Numbered from the stretch's first letter, positions 1 through 6,023 are shown. The stretch is 6,023 nt of DNA from DASUBN01 sp050261675 (GCA_050261675.1 JBLNDO010000046.1:1-6023); one strand, 5' to 3'. Program-made: numbers and translations. Notes: generated by a model not told the origin, from the letters alone.

Positions 1-248
1 ACCCGGAGCTTGAAACGCACGCCGCTCATGGCCGCCGCAATGCGCGAGCGTTCCTCGGGTGTCACGGAATCCAGCAATCCCACGATCTCCCCGTAGCGCT
101 GCGTCCAGTGTGTGTTGTTAAGGGTGACGAGCGCCTTTGAGGCCTCGCGCGCACTGACAATGACGCCCACACCCTGGGCGGCCAGCAGGCACACGATGAA
201 GACGATCACCAGACGACCGAACAGCGAGTCGGGCCACAGGCGAATCAC
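1..248 (-). CDS. Sensor histidine kinase, EnvZ-like (N-terminal part only)
   Basis: Only the first 82 codons are present; the gene runs off the left edge. The product begins MIRLWPDSLFGRLVIVF with a GTG start. It has a short basic cytoplasmic start, one clear membrane segment at about residues 10-32, and then a polar stretch (roughly 35-82) that would be the start of a periplasmic sensor domain. This is the layout of EnvZ-type inner-membrane kinases. The HAMP, His-phosphorylation and ATPase domains are not visible, so the kinase assignment rests mainly on position: the start overlaps the stop of the OmpR-type regulator by four bases (GTGA, 245-248), as in regulator-kinase pairs. By family it would autophosphorylate on His and pass phosphate to Asp55 of the regulator. 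The signal is unknown. The GTG is chosen because it gives this overlap and leaves an uninterrupted frame to the edge. Confidence 0.85.
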   Translation of the reverse strand, partial: MIRLWPDSLFGRLVIVFIVCLLAAQGVGVIVSAREASKALVTLNNTHWTQRYGEIVGLLDSVTPEERSRIAAAMSGVRFKLR

Positions 249-970
249 GCTTCCACTTCCACCGGCATCGCGAACACGTAGCCCTCTCCGCGAACCGTGC
301 GAATGATGGCGGGCACGCGGCCGTCGTCGCCAAGCCGCTGCCGCAGGCGGCTCACCTGCACGTCGATGCTGCGGTCGAAGGGCATGTGGCTGCCGCGGCC
401 GCGCAGCATCTCCGTGAGCTGGTCGCGGCTCAGCACTTTCCCCGCGTGGTGAAGGAACACGCACAGCAGACGGTACTCGGCACCCGAGAGCGGCACCACC
501 ACCGACGCCGGCGAGGTGAGCTGGCGCGTGAGCGTGTCGAGCTTCCAGCCTGAAAACCCGAAACGCCGCGCCTGATCGGGAGCGATGTCCTCCGGCAGGG
601 TGCGAGCGCGGCGCAGCACGCTCTGGATACGCATGAGGAGTTCACGGGGATTGAAGGGTTTCGGCAGATAGTCGTCGGCCCCTGTTTCCAGACCGGTGAT
701 GCGGTCCGCCTCCTCTCCGCGGGCGGTGAGCATGATGATCGGCATGATGGACTTGGCGCGCAGGCGCCGGCAAAGGCTGATGCCGTCCTCGCCGGGGAGC
801 ATCAGGTCCAGCACGACGAGGTCGAAACGGCCGTCCTCGAGCGCCTCGTCCATGCTGCGGCCGTCGGGAACCGCGGTGACCTTGAAGCCTTCGCGCACCA
901 GGTACTCGGAGAGCAGCGAGCGGATCTCCGCGTCGTCGTCCACCACCAGAATGTGATCGCTTGCCGCCAT
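245..970 (-). CDS. OmpR-subfamily two-component response regulator
   Basis: A 241-residue cytoplasmic transcription factor of normal length for the family. The receiver domain (about 5-120) has the acidic pocket Asp11-Asp12, the phospho-acceptor Asp55 in VVLDLMLPGEDG, Thr82 and Lys104 in PKPFNPREL. The C-terminal winged helix (about 137-236) has the recognition-helix region DRSIDVQVSRLRQRL (199-213) and the wing TVRGEGYVF (225-233). DLMLPGEDG, GADDY-PKPFNPREL and RSIDVQ-SRLR closely match what I recall of enterobacterial OmpR, more than PhoB or KdpE types, but orthology to OmpR is not shown. The ATG at 970 is preferred. An in-frame GTG at 1033 would add 21 residues unlike the family and would lie upstream of the likely -10 at 1011-1018. 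No strong Shine-Dalgarno precedes 970. It likely controls the divergent efflux operon and perhaps itself. Confidence 0.95.
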   Translation of the reverse strand: MAASDHILVVDDDAEIRSLLSEYLVREGFKVTAVPDGRSMDEALEDGRFDLVVLDLMLPGEDGISLCRRLRAKSIMPIIMLTARGEEADRITGLETGADDYLPKPFNPRELLMRIQSVLRRARTLPEDIAPDQARRFGFSGWKLDTLTRQLTSPASVVVPLSGAEYRLLCVFLHHAGKVLSRDQLTEMLRGRGSHMPFDRSIDVQVSRLRQRLGDDGRVPAIIRTVRGEGYVFAMPVEVEA

Positions 971-1010
971 GCCGTCCGCGTTCGCAGGAGAACCTTTTGC
1001 GTGCGTGAAG

Positions 1011-1018
1011 ATTTTATA
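1011..1018 (-). promoter_or_regulatory. Candidate -10 element for the regulator-kinase operon
   Basis: Read on the minus strand this is TATAAAAT, the most promoter-like AT block in the gap. It would place the transcript start near 1006 and leave a leader of about 36 bases before the ATG at 970. The hexamer 17 bases upstream (ATGCGC) does not resemble TTGACA, so any promoter here would need an activator or be weak. It also argues against the upstream GTG start at 1033, which would not be transcribed from it. Confidence 0.4.
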
Positions 1019-1032
1019 TGCCGTATGCGGCA
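1019..1032. repeat. Imperfect palindrome TGCCGTATGCGGCA
   Basis: TGCCG at 1019-1023 is the reverse complement of CGGCA at 1028-1032, and the central TA pairs as well, so only one position pair of the 14 bases breaks the symmetry. It directly abuts the candidate -10 of the regulator operon on its upstream side, within the -35/-10 spacer. It could be an operator for a dimeric repressor, or chance in GC-rich DNA. Confidence 0.3.
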
Positions 1033-1057
1033 CAGGCGCATCGCTCCAGGGTGAATT

Positions 1058-1074
1058 TGTATCAAAGTGTATCA
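1058..1074. promoter_or_regulatory. Direct repeat TGTATCA x2, candidate response-regulator site
   Basis: TGTATCA occurs at 1058-1064 and again at 1068-1074, separated by AAG, giving an exact 10-base period (one helical turn). OmpR/PhoB-family regulators bind as head-to-tail dimers to direct repeats with about this spacing. The site centre (about 1066) would sit near -50 for the rightward efflux promoter and near -60 for the leftward regulator promoter, both usual places for activation. The repeat and its spacing are seen directly. That the adjacent regulator binds it is inference. Confidence 0.5.
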
Positions 1075-1084
1075 GCCGGACCCC

Positions 1085-1111
1085 TTGTACGGCGCGGTGC
1101 GAGAATAATCA
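1085..1111 (+). promoter_or_regulatory. Candidate promoter of the efflux operon
   Basis: The only plausible plus-strand elements are TTGTAC (1085-1090, a poor -35) and the AT-rich block AATAATCA (1104-1111) as the -10 region. The spacing is 13-15 bases depending on register, which is shorter than ideal. The TGTATCA repeat ends 10 bases upstream of TTGTAC, a geometry that fits an activator compensating for a weak -35. The transcript would start near 1116 and have a leader of about 100 bases. Confidence 0.3.
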
Positions 1112-1117
1112 CTACGT

Positions 1118-1133
1118 TCGCCGCCGGCGGCGA
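1118..1133. repeat. GC-rich perfect palindrome in the efflux operon leader
   Basis: TCGCCGCCGGCGGCGA is a perfect 16-base palindrome. It lies just downstream of the proposed efflux promoter, so in RNA it could fold into a 6-pair GC stem with a CCGG loop near the 5' end of the leader. A second pair, GCGAG at 1099-1103 and CTCGC at 1136-1140, flanks it and could close an outer stem. No U-tract follows, so it is not an ordinary terminator. It could stabilise the transcript, bind a protein or be a chance product of high GC. Confidence 0.35.
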
Positions 1134-1215
1134 CGCTCGCCTACCCATAAGGTGAACTTCCGCAGGGAACGCGCGTCACAACTGCCGCCCACGCGGACCT
1201 CTCGGAATGGATTGA

Positions 1216-2565
1216 ATGATGCCCAACGCGACTGCCTTGCGCCTGATCACGCTGCTGCTGGCCGGCGCGGCCTCGGCCGCCGCCGCAGACGTGCCGCCGG
1301 GGCCGCCGCATTTCGACCAGCCCCTGACGCTAGTGCAGCTCACGGATCTCGCGCTCAAGAACAACCCCTCCACCAAGCTCGCCTGGGCGGAGATCCGCAA
1401 CAGCGAGGCCGGGCTGGAGCTCGCCCGCGCCGGCTACTGGCCACAGCTCGAACTCGATTACAGCCTGTCGCGCGCCAAGCAGACCACCGCCGGCGGCGTC
1501 TCCAATCCGGCGGCCACGAGCTACGGGCCGAGCCTCTCCTTGAGCTGGCTGCTGTGGGATTTCGGCACCCGCTCCGGCCGGACCGATGCGGCGAAATTCG
1601 CGCTCACCGCGTCGCAACTGGACGCCAACCAGACCATGCAGGACCTGATCCTCACGGTGGAGCAGGACTATTATCAGGTGTTGGGATTGCAGGCGCTGCA
1701 GGACGCCGACGCCCAGAGCGTGCAGGATGCCAGCGCCAATCTGGACGCCGCGAACCAACGGCGCGGCGCGGGGCTCGCCACCCTGGGTGACGTCTACCAG
1801 GCGGAAGCGGCGCTCGCCACCGCGCAGCTGGCACTGCAGACCGCCGCCGGGCAGCTCGCCGTGGCGCGCGGCCAGCTCGCCGTGGCCGTGGGATATGACG
1901 CCGACACCCCGCTGCCGCTCGCGACCCTGGAAAAAGCGGTCGCCGCCCGAATGCCCGACGAGAACGTGCGCGCGCTGCTGGAAAAGGCCGGTGGCGCGCG
2001 GCCCGAGCTGCTGGCCGCCAAGGCCCAGGAACAGCAGGCGCTCGCCTCCCTGGAGGCCGCCGACGGCCAAGGCTGGCCGACCCTCGGCCTCTCGGGCAGC
2101 ACCGGACGCACCACCACCCGCTTGGCCGACGGCACGTCCACCACAAACCGGAACTGGAACGCCGGCCTCAGCTTGAGCTTCCCGTTATTCACCGGCTTCG
2201 CCAACCGGGCGGAGAGCCGCCAGGCCCAGTCGCAGGTGGACATCGCCCAGGCGAACACCCAGGCACTCGTGCAGGCAGTGCAGTTGGAGGTGTGGCAGGC
2301 GTACCAGAACATGCATACCGCCGTATCCACCCTGGACACTGCTGCCGCGGGCCTGAAGAGCGCCCAGCAGGCGGCGGACGTGACCAACGCCCGCTACAAG
2401 AACGGCCTGGACAGCATCCTCGACGTGCTATCCGCCCAGGCGGCACTGGCGAACGCCCGCGTGCAGGACGTGCAGGCCCGCCTCAACTGGTTCGCGGCCC
2501 AGGCGGCCATGGGCCACGCGGTGGGCGGGTTGGATGCACCCAAGGATCCCATGGAGCTGCCATGA
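1216..2565 (+). CDS. TolC-family outer-membrane efflux channel
   Basis: A 449-residue exported protein of normal length for the outer membrane efflux protein (OEP) family. Trimers form the outer-membrane barrel and periplasmic tunnel through which an RND pump releases its substrate. An N-terminal signal peptide is clear (hydrophobic 8-20, Ala-rich cleavage region about 20-24, mature start near DVPPGPP). There is no Cys for lipidation, so it is TolC-like rather than a NodT/OprM-type lipoprotein. The family's internal duplication is visible: PSLSLSWLLWDFGTR (105-119) and NAGLSLSFPLFTGFANR (315-331) are the matching strand-plus-turn segments of the two halves, each followed by long Ala/Gln-rich helices. 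The C-terminal repeat contains the typical ARYKNGLDSILDVLSAQ (392-408). Two adjacent ATGs (1216, 1219) are possible starts; a weak GGA at 1204-1206 precedes them. First gene of the operon; its stop overlaps the next start. Confidence 0.96.
   Translation: MMPNATALRLITLLLAGAASAAAADVPPGPPHFDQPLTLVQLTDLALKNNPSTKLAWAEIRNSEAGLELARAGYWPQLELDYSLSRAKQTTAGGVSNPAATSYGPSLSLSWLLWDFGTRSGRTDAAKFALTASQLDANQTMQDLILTVEQDYYQVLGLQALQDADAQSVQDASANLDAANQRRGAGLATLGDVYQAEAALATAQLALQTAAGQLAVARGQLAVAVGYDADTPLPLATLEKAVAARMPDENVRALLEKAGGARPELLAAKAQEQQALASLEAADGQGWPTLGLSGSTGRTTTRLADGTSTTNRNWNAGLSLSFPLFTGFANRAESRQAQSQVDIAQANTQALVQAVQLEVWQAYQNMHTAVSTLDTAAAGLKSAQQAADVTNARYKNGLDSILDVLSAQAALANARVQDVQARLNWFAAQAAMGHAVGGLDAPKDPMELP
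2553..2556 (+). promoter_or_regulatory. Ribosome binding site fixing the fusion-protein start
   Basis: GGAG inside the last codons of the upstream channel gene lies five bases before the ATG at 2562. It supports that ATG, and not the upstream in-frame start at 2292, as the true beginning of the membrane fusion protein. Confidence 0.7.
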
Positions 2566-3686
2566 AACCGGACAAGAAGAAAACGGCCTGGATCATCGGC
2601 GGTGCCTGCGTGCTGCTGGCGTTGCTCGTGGCCCTGCGCGTCATCAGCAACACCCGTGCGAGCCGCCGCCACGATGAGCCGGACAGCCTCACCGTCGCCA
2701 TGAGCCGCGTCGCGGTGAAACCCATGCCGGTGACGCTCAGCGCGGTGGGCCAGGTGATGCCGCTGCACAGCGTGCAGGTCCGGCCGCAGGTCTCGGGCAT
2801 GTTGAAGGATGTGCACTTCACGGAAGGCCAGTTCGTGCAGGCGGGCACCCCCTTGTTCCAGATCGACCCGGCGCCCTTCGAAGCGGCCCTCGCCGCCGCC
2901 AAGGCCGCCGCCGAGAACGCCAAGGCCAACGCCGACCGGCTCGCACCGCTCGCCAAGCAGGACTACGCCACCCAGCAGGAGGTGGATGACGCCAAGGCCA
3001 CCGCCGACCAGGCCCAGGCGGCGCTGCAGCAGGCCGAGATCAACCTCTCCTATGCGCGCATCCTGGCGCCCATTTCCGGCCGCACCGGCAGCCTGTCGGT
3101 GAAGTCCGGGAACATCGTGGGCCCGACGGATGCCACCCCCCTGGTGGTCATCAACCAGATGCAGCCCATCCAGGTGCAGTTCAACCTGGCGCAGCAGTTC
3201 CTGCCGCAGATCCGCGACTACCAGTCCGGGCACGGCATCAAGGTGATCATCACCCGCGAGGACGGCAGCGGCGACCTGGACGAAGGCGCACTGGTGTTCA
3301 TCGACAACACCATCAATCCCAGCACCGGCACCGTGATGCTGAAGGCGAGCCTGCCCAACCGGCGCGAGCAACTCTGGCCGGGCCAGTACGTGGGCGTGAC
3401 CGTGCAGCTCGCGGTGCAACAGGACGCGGTGGTGGTGCCCCAAAGCGCAGTGCTCACCGGCGAAGAGGGCAACTACGTCTACGTGGTGGTGGACGGCAAG
3501 GCCGAGCAGCGCGACATCAAGGTGGACCGCGAGATCGGCGATCTCGCGGTGATCTCTGCCGGCCTCAAGGGGGGCGAACAGATCATCACGCTCGTGCCGC
3601 GCACCCTGCGCACCGGCATGAGCGTCACCCCCGGCCATGACGAGGGCACGCCCACCCCGGTGGTCACGCTGCCGGGTTCGCCGTGA
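2562..3686 (+). CDS. RND efflux periplasmic adaptor (membrane fusion protein), MdtA/AcrA type
   Basis: A 374-residue adaptor that links an RND pump to a TolC-type channel in the periplasm. After a Lys-rich start (KPDKKK) comes a membrane segment at about 10-28. The only Cys (16) follows GGA, not a proper lipobox, so the protein is probably anchored by an uncleaved helix rather than lipid. Lipoyl half-motifs lie at about 69-103 (VRPQVSGMLKDVHFTEGQFV) and 166-200 (RILAPISGRTGSLSVKSGNI) and bracket an Ala-rich alpha-hairpin (104-165). At the hairpin tip, RLAPLAKQDYAT (126-137) matches the channel-binding motif R-x3-L-x6-S, with Thr137 replacing Ser. The beta-barrel (about 200-285, with NPSTGTVMLKASLPN) and membrane-proximal domain (about 286-355) follow. 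The start is set by a GGAG and by the ATGA overlap with the channel gene; the end overlaps the RND gene (GTGA). Confidence 0.96.
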   Translation: MKPDKKKTAWIIGGACVLLALLVALRVISNTRASRRHDEPDSLTVAMSRVAVKPMPVTLSAVGQVMPLHSVQVRPQVSGMLKDVHFTEGQFVQAGTPLFQIDPAPFEAALAAAKAAAENAKANADRLAPLAKQDYATQQEVDDAKATADQAQAALQQAEINLSYARILAPISGRTGSLSVKSGNIVGPTDATPLVVINQMQPIQVQFNLAQQFLPQIRDYQSGHGIKVIITREDGSGDLDEGALVFIDNTINPSTGTVMLKASLPNRREQLWPGQYVGVTVQLAVQQDAVVVPQSAVLTGEEGNYVYVVVDGKAEQRDIKVDREIGDLAVISAGLKGGEQIITLVPRTLRTGMSVTPGHDEGTPTPVVTLPGSP

Positions 3687-6023
3687 ACCTGTCGGCGCCG
3701 TTCATCCACCGTCCGGTCATGACCACCGTGGTCATGGCGGCGCTCCTGGTGTTCGGGATGTTCGCCTACACGCGCCTGCCGGTGAGCGAGCTGCCGAGCG
3801 TGGACTTCCCCACCATCAACGTCAACGCTAACCTGCCGGGCGCCAACCCGGAAAACATGGCCTCGTCGGTGGCGACGCCGCTGGAACGCCAGTTCAGCAC
3901 CATCGCCGGCGTCACGTCGATGAACTCCACCAACACCACCGGCAACACCAACATCACCCTGCAGTTCGACCTGTCGCGCAACATCGATGCCGCCGCCCAG
4001 GACGTGCAGACCGCCATCTCCCAGAGCATCCGCCAGCTGCCGGCGAACATGCCCACGCCGCCCACCCTGCGCAAGGTCAATCCGGCGGATTACGGCATCA
4101 TCTACCTGGCGCTTACCAGCCGGAGCATCCCGCTCACCCAGCTCGACGAGTACGCCGAGACCCGCGTCGCCGAGGAGCTGTCGCAGATCAACGGCGTGGC
4201 CCAGGTGCTGGTGTTCGGCTCCTACCAATACGCGACCCGCATCTACATCAACCCCTATGCGCTATCCGCCCGCGGATTGTCGCTGGGGCAGGTATCGGGC
4301 GCGATCCAGACAAACAACACCAACCTGCCCTCCGGAACGCTCTATGGGAGCGCCCACACCTACACGGTGAAGACCAACGGCCAGCTCATGAATGCGGCGG
4401 CCTATAACCACATGATCGTGGCCTACCAGAACGGCGCCCCAGTACACCTCTCGGACATCGGCTATGCCCTGGACGGCATCCAGGAGGACAAGCAGCTCAC
4501 CACCTACTCCAACGCCGACGACAAGGATGGCAAGCTACGGCCGGCGGTGGTGCTGGCGGTGAAGCGCCAGCCGGGCGCCAACACCGTGGCGGTCACCCAG
4601 GCGGTCAAGGCGCTCCTACCGGAACTCATCCGCCAGGCGCCGGGCGACACCGTCGTCCACGTGCTCTATAACCGCGCCGACTTCATCCAGGGCTCCATCG
4701 GCGACGTGCGCAACACCCTGCTGATCGCCATCGTGCTGGTGGTGGGCGTGATATTCATGTTCCTGCGCAACCTGCGTGCCACGCTGATCAGCGCGCTCGC
4801 CCTGCCCACCTCCATCGTCGGCACCTTCGCCGTCATGCAGTTGGCCGGCTTCAGCCTGGACAACCTCTCGCTCATGGCGCTGACGCTGGCCGTCGGCTTC
4901 GTGGTGGACGACGCGATCGTGATGCTCGAGAACATCGTGCGGCATCTCGAGATGGGGAAGCGTCCCCTGCAGGCGGCTCTCGACGGCGCCGCCGAGGTGG
5001 GCTTCACGATCCTCTCCATGTCGCTGTCGCTGGCGATGGTGTTCGTCCCGTTGATGTTCATGGGCGGCATCATCGGTCGCCTCTTCCGCGAATTCGCGGT
5101 GACGATCGCGGCGGCCACGCTCGTGTCCTGCTTCGTGTCACTGACGCTGACTCCGATGTTGTGCAGCCGCATGCTCAAGTCCAAGGGCGAAGAACAACAC
5201 GGCCGGCTGTTCAACGCGACCGAGCGCGCCTTCCAAGCGACGCTCCGCGCGTACGAGCGCTCCTTAAGCTGGTTGATGGAGCATCGACCGGTGACGTTGG
5301 TCTTCTCGGCCGCGATCCTGGTCTTGACGGCGGTGCTCTTCACGCTGGTGCCGAAGGGGCTGTTCCCGCCCGACGACACGGGAGCGCTCAGCGGGAGCGC
5401 CGAAGCGGCGCAAGGCACCTCGTACGCGGAGATGCTGCGGTACAAAGAGCTGGTGGTGCGCCGCCTGCAGGGAGATACCAACATCGCCTCCTTCACGGCG
5501 TCGGTCGGTGGTTTTGGCGGCGGCAGCAACCAGGTACAGCTGAACGTCACGCTCAAGCCGCAGGGACAGCGGCCGCCGGCGGACGCGATGGTGCAAGAGC
5601 TCACCCGCCGAACCAACGGCATCCCCGGGCTGCAGACGGTCTTCCAGAATCCGCCGGCGATTCGCATCGGCGGCCGCGGCAGCCGCACGCTCTATCAGTT
5701 CACGCTGCGCGCCAACGACATCGGCGTGCTGTATCGCGAGGCGGCCAACTTCCTGCGCCGGATGCAGGCCGATCCGATGCTGTCGGGCGTGACGTCGGAC
5801 TTGTTGAATCGCGCGCCGATCGTGACGGTCCACATCGACCGTCCGCGGGCGGCGTCGCTGGGGGTCACGCCCAACGCGATCGAGAACGCGCTCGCCAACG
5901 CCTACAATCAGCAGCAGATCTCCACCATCTACACCCCGAGCAACGAATACTGGGTGGTGATGGAGACAGTGCCGCGCGCGCAAACGGATGTGACGGCGCT
6001 TTCCAACTTCTATATCACCGGCG
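3683..6023 (+). CDS. RND multidrug efflux transporter (HAE-1, MdtB/MdtC-like), C-terminus missing
   Basis: The inner-membrane pump of the tripartite system, driven by proton influx. The window holds 780 codons with no stop; HAE-1 proteins usually have about 1,030-1,050, so roughly a quarter is missing. TM1 is at about 12-30 after the typical SAPFIHRPV start. The first periplasmic domain contains LPGANPENMASSVATPLER (51-69). TM2-TM6 span about 344-492 and TM7 about 536-556. The proton-relay pair is present as Asp409-Asp410 in VGFVVDDAIVMLEN (404-417). The second periplasmic domain has IYTPSNEYWVVME near its end. LSLMALTLAVGFVVDD and GFTILSMSLSLAMVF resemble the MdtB/MdtC branch more than AcrB. 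The GTG start overlaps the fusion-protein stop by four bases. Codon preference changes near 4880-4990 without loss of frame (see findings). A second RND gene could follow, as in mdtBC loci, but is not in view. Confidence 0.96.
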   Translation, partial: MNLSAPFIHRPVMTTVVMAALLVFGMFAYTRLPVSELPSVDFPTINVNANLPGANPENMASSVATPLERQFSTIAGVTSMNSTNTTGNTNITLQFDLSRNIDAAAQDVQTAISQSIRQLPANMPTPPTLRKVNPADYGIIYLALTSRSIPLTQLDEYAETRVAEELSQINGVAQVLVFGSYQYATRIYINPYALSARGLSLGQVSGAIQTNNTNLPSGTLYGSAHTYTVKTNGQLMNAAAYNHMIVAYQNGAPVHLSDIGYALDGIQEDKQLTTYSNADDKDGKLRPAVVLAVKRQPGANTVAVTQAVKALLPELIRQAPGDTVVHVLYNRADFIQGSIGDVRNTLLIAIVLVVGVIFMFLRNLRATLISALALPTSIVGTFAVMQLAGFSLDNLSLMALTLAVGFVVDDAIVMLENIVRHLEMGKRPLQAALDGAAEVGFTILSMSLSLAMVFVPLMFMGGIIGRLFREFAVTIAAATLVSCFVSLTLTPMLCSRMLKSKGEEQHGRLFNATERAFQATLRAYERSLSWLMEHRPVTLVFSAAILVLTAVLFTLVPKGLFPPDDTGALSGSAEAAQGTSYAEMLRYKELVVRRLQGDTNIASFTASVGGFGGGSNQVQLNVTLKPQGQRPPADAMVQELTRRTNGIPGLQTVFQNPPAIRIGGRGSRTLYQFTLRANDIGVLYREAANFLRRMQADPMLSGVTSDLLNRAPIVTVHIDRPRAASLGVTPNAIENALANAYNQQQISTIYTPSNEYWVVMETVPRAQTDVTALSNFYITG

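Larger units (their letters stand above)
971..1215. promoter_or_regulatory. Divergent intergenic control region
   Basis: This 245-base gap lies between the regulator start (970, leftward) and the efflux operon start (1216, rightward), and I see no gene in it. It is more AT-rich in two patches (about 1011-1019 and 1053-1074) than the surrounding coding DNA. It contains a direct repeat suited to an OmpR-family regulator, a plausible -10 for each direction, a 14-base imperfect palindrome at 1019-1032 and a GC-rich perfect palindrome at 1118-1133. Neither promoter has a good -35, which fits activator dependence. Each part is listed separately. Confidence 0.8.

Noticed and set aside
971..1033. In-frame upstream GTG start at 1033 adding 21 residues to the response regulator
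   Set aside because: The extra residues do not look like the family, whose proteins start just before the ILVVDDD strand, and the likely -10 lies inside this stretch. The ATG at 970 gives the expected 241-residue length.
1099..1140. Intrinsic terminator in the intergenic region
   Set aside because: The GC stem is present but no U-tract follows on either strand, and both flanking genes start rather than end here.
969..1790. 273-codon plus-strand frame crossing the intergenic region into the channel gene
   Set aside because: Arg/Ala-rich out-of-frame reading of the channel gene, with a start on the wrong side of the regulator start; no domain seen.
2292..2561. Extension of the membrane fusion protein upstream to an ATG at 2292
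   Set aside because: It would lie in another frame wholly inside the channel gene, with Arg/Gly/Pro-rich sequence. The ATG at 2562 has a GGAG, an overlap with the channel stop and the expected Lys-rich plus hydrophobic start.
2562..2612. Possible lipoprotein signal in the adaptor (Cys16)
   Set aside because: The residues before Cys are Gly-Gly-Ala, without the Leu/Val/Ile needed at -3, and the hydrophobic run continues past the Cys, which fits an uncleaved membrane anchor better.
2394..3638. 414-codon open frame on the minus strand opposite the adaptor gene
   Set aside because: Very His/Gly/Val/Leu-rich and resembling no family; it is a shadow of a GC-rich gene whose antisense frame rarely meets a stop.
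4666..5688. 340-codon open frame on the minus strand opposite the RND gene
   Set aside because: Ser/Arg/Thr-rich with no recognisable domain, opposite a clearly conserved transporter. It is an antisense shadow.
1..6023. CRISPR array, insertion sequence, tRNA/rRNA, toxin-antitoxin or defence genes
   Set aside because: No spaced repeats, terminal inverted repeats, transposase motifs or structured RNA signatures were seen. Coding sequence for five recognisable genes fills the window apart from the 245-base gap.

Overview
The window is GC-rich and gene-dense. It fits a Gram-negative bacterium, probably a beta- or gammaproteobacterium: it carries an OmpR/EnvZ-type two-component pair and a tripartite efflux pump that needs an outer membrane. 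The sequence does not allow a closer taxonomic call.

There are two divergent transcription units. The left one runs on the minus strand from about position 1010 to the left edge. It encodes an OmpR-subfamily response regulator (970 down to 245) and the first 82 residues of its sensor histidine kinase (248 down to 1, cut by the window edge). The right one runs on the plus strand from about 1110 to the right edge. It encodes a TolC-family outer-membrane channel (1216-2565), a periplasmic membrane fusion protein (2562-3686) and the first 780 residues of an RND inner-membrane transporter most like the MdtB/MdtC group (3683-6023, cut by the window edge). All three gene junctions are 4-base start/stop overlaps (GTGA, ATGA, GTGA), so each unit is very likely a translationally coupled operon.

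The 245-base gap between the units (971-1215) is the control region. It holds a perfect 7-base direct repeat, TGTATCA, with a 10-base period (1058-1074). This is the layout expected of an OmpR-family regulator site, and it lies between a plausible -10 for each direction. The simplest reading is a locally controlled efflux system: the kinase senses an envelope signal or pump substrate, the regulator binds the shared site, and it drives the pump and perhaps itself. The signal and the exported substrates cannot be read from the sequence.

The most unusual observation is inside the RND gene. Synonymous codon choice changes sharply near 4880-4990, next to the conserved proton-relay motif, although the reading frame stays intact. 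This suggests a recombinant gene or a chimeric assembly. Otherwise this is an ordinary, well-understood kind of locus. I found no mobile element, CRISPR array, RNA gene or new defence-like system.
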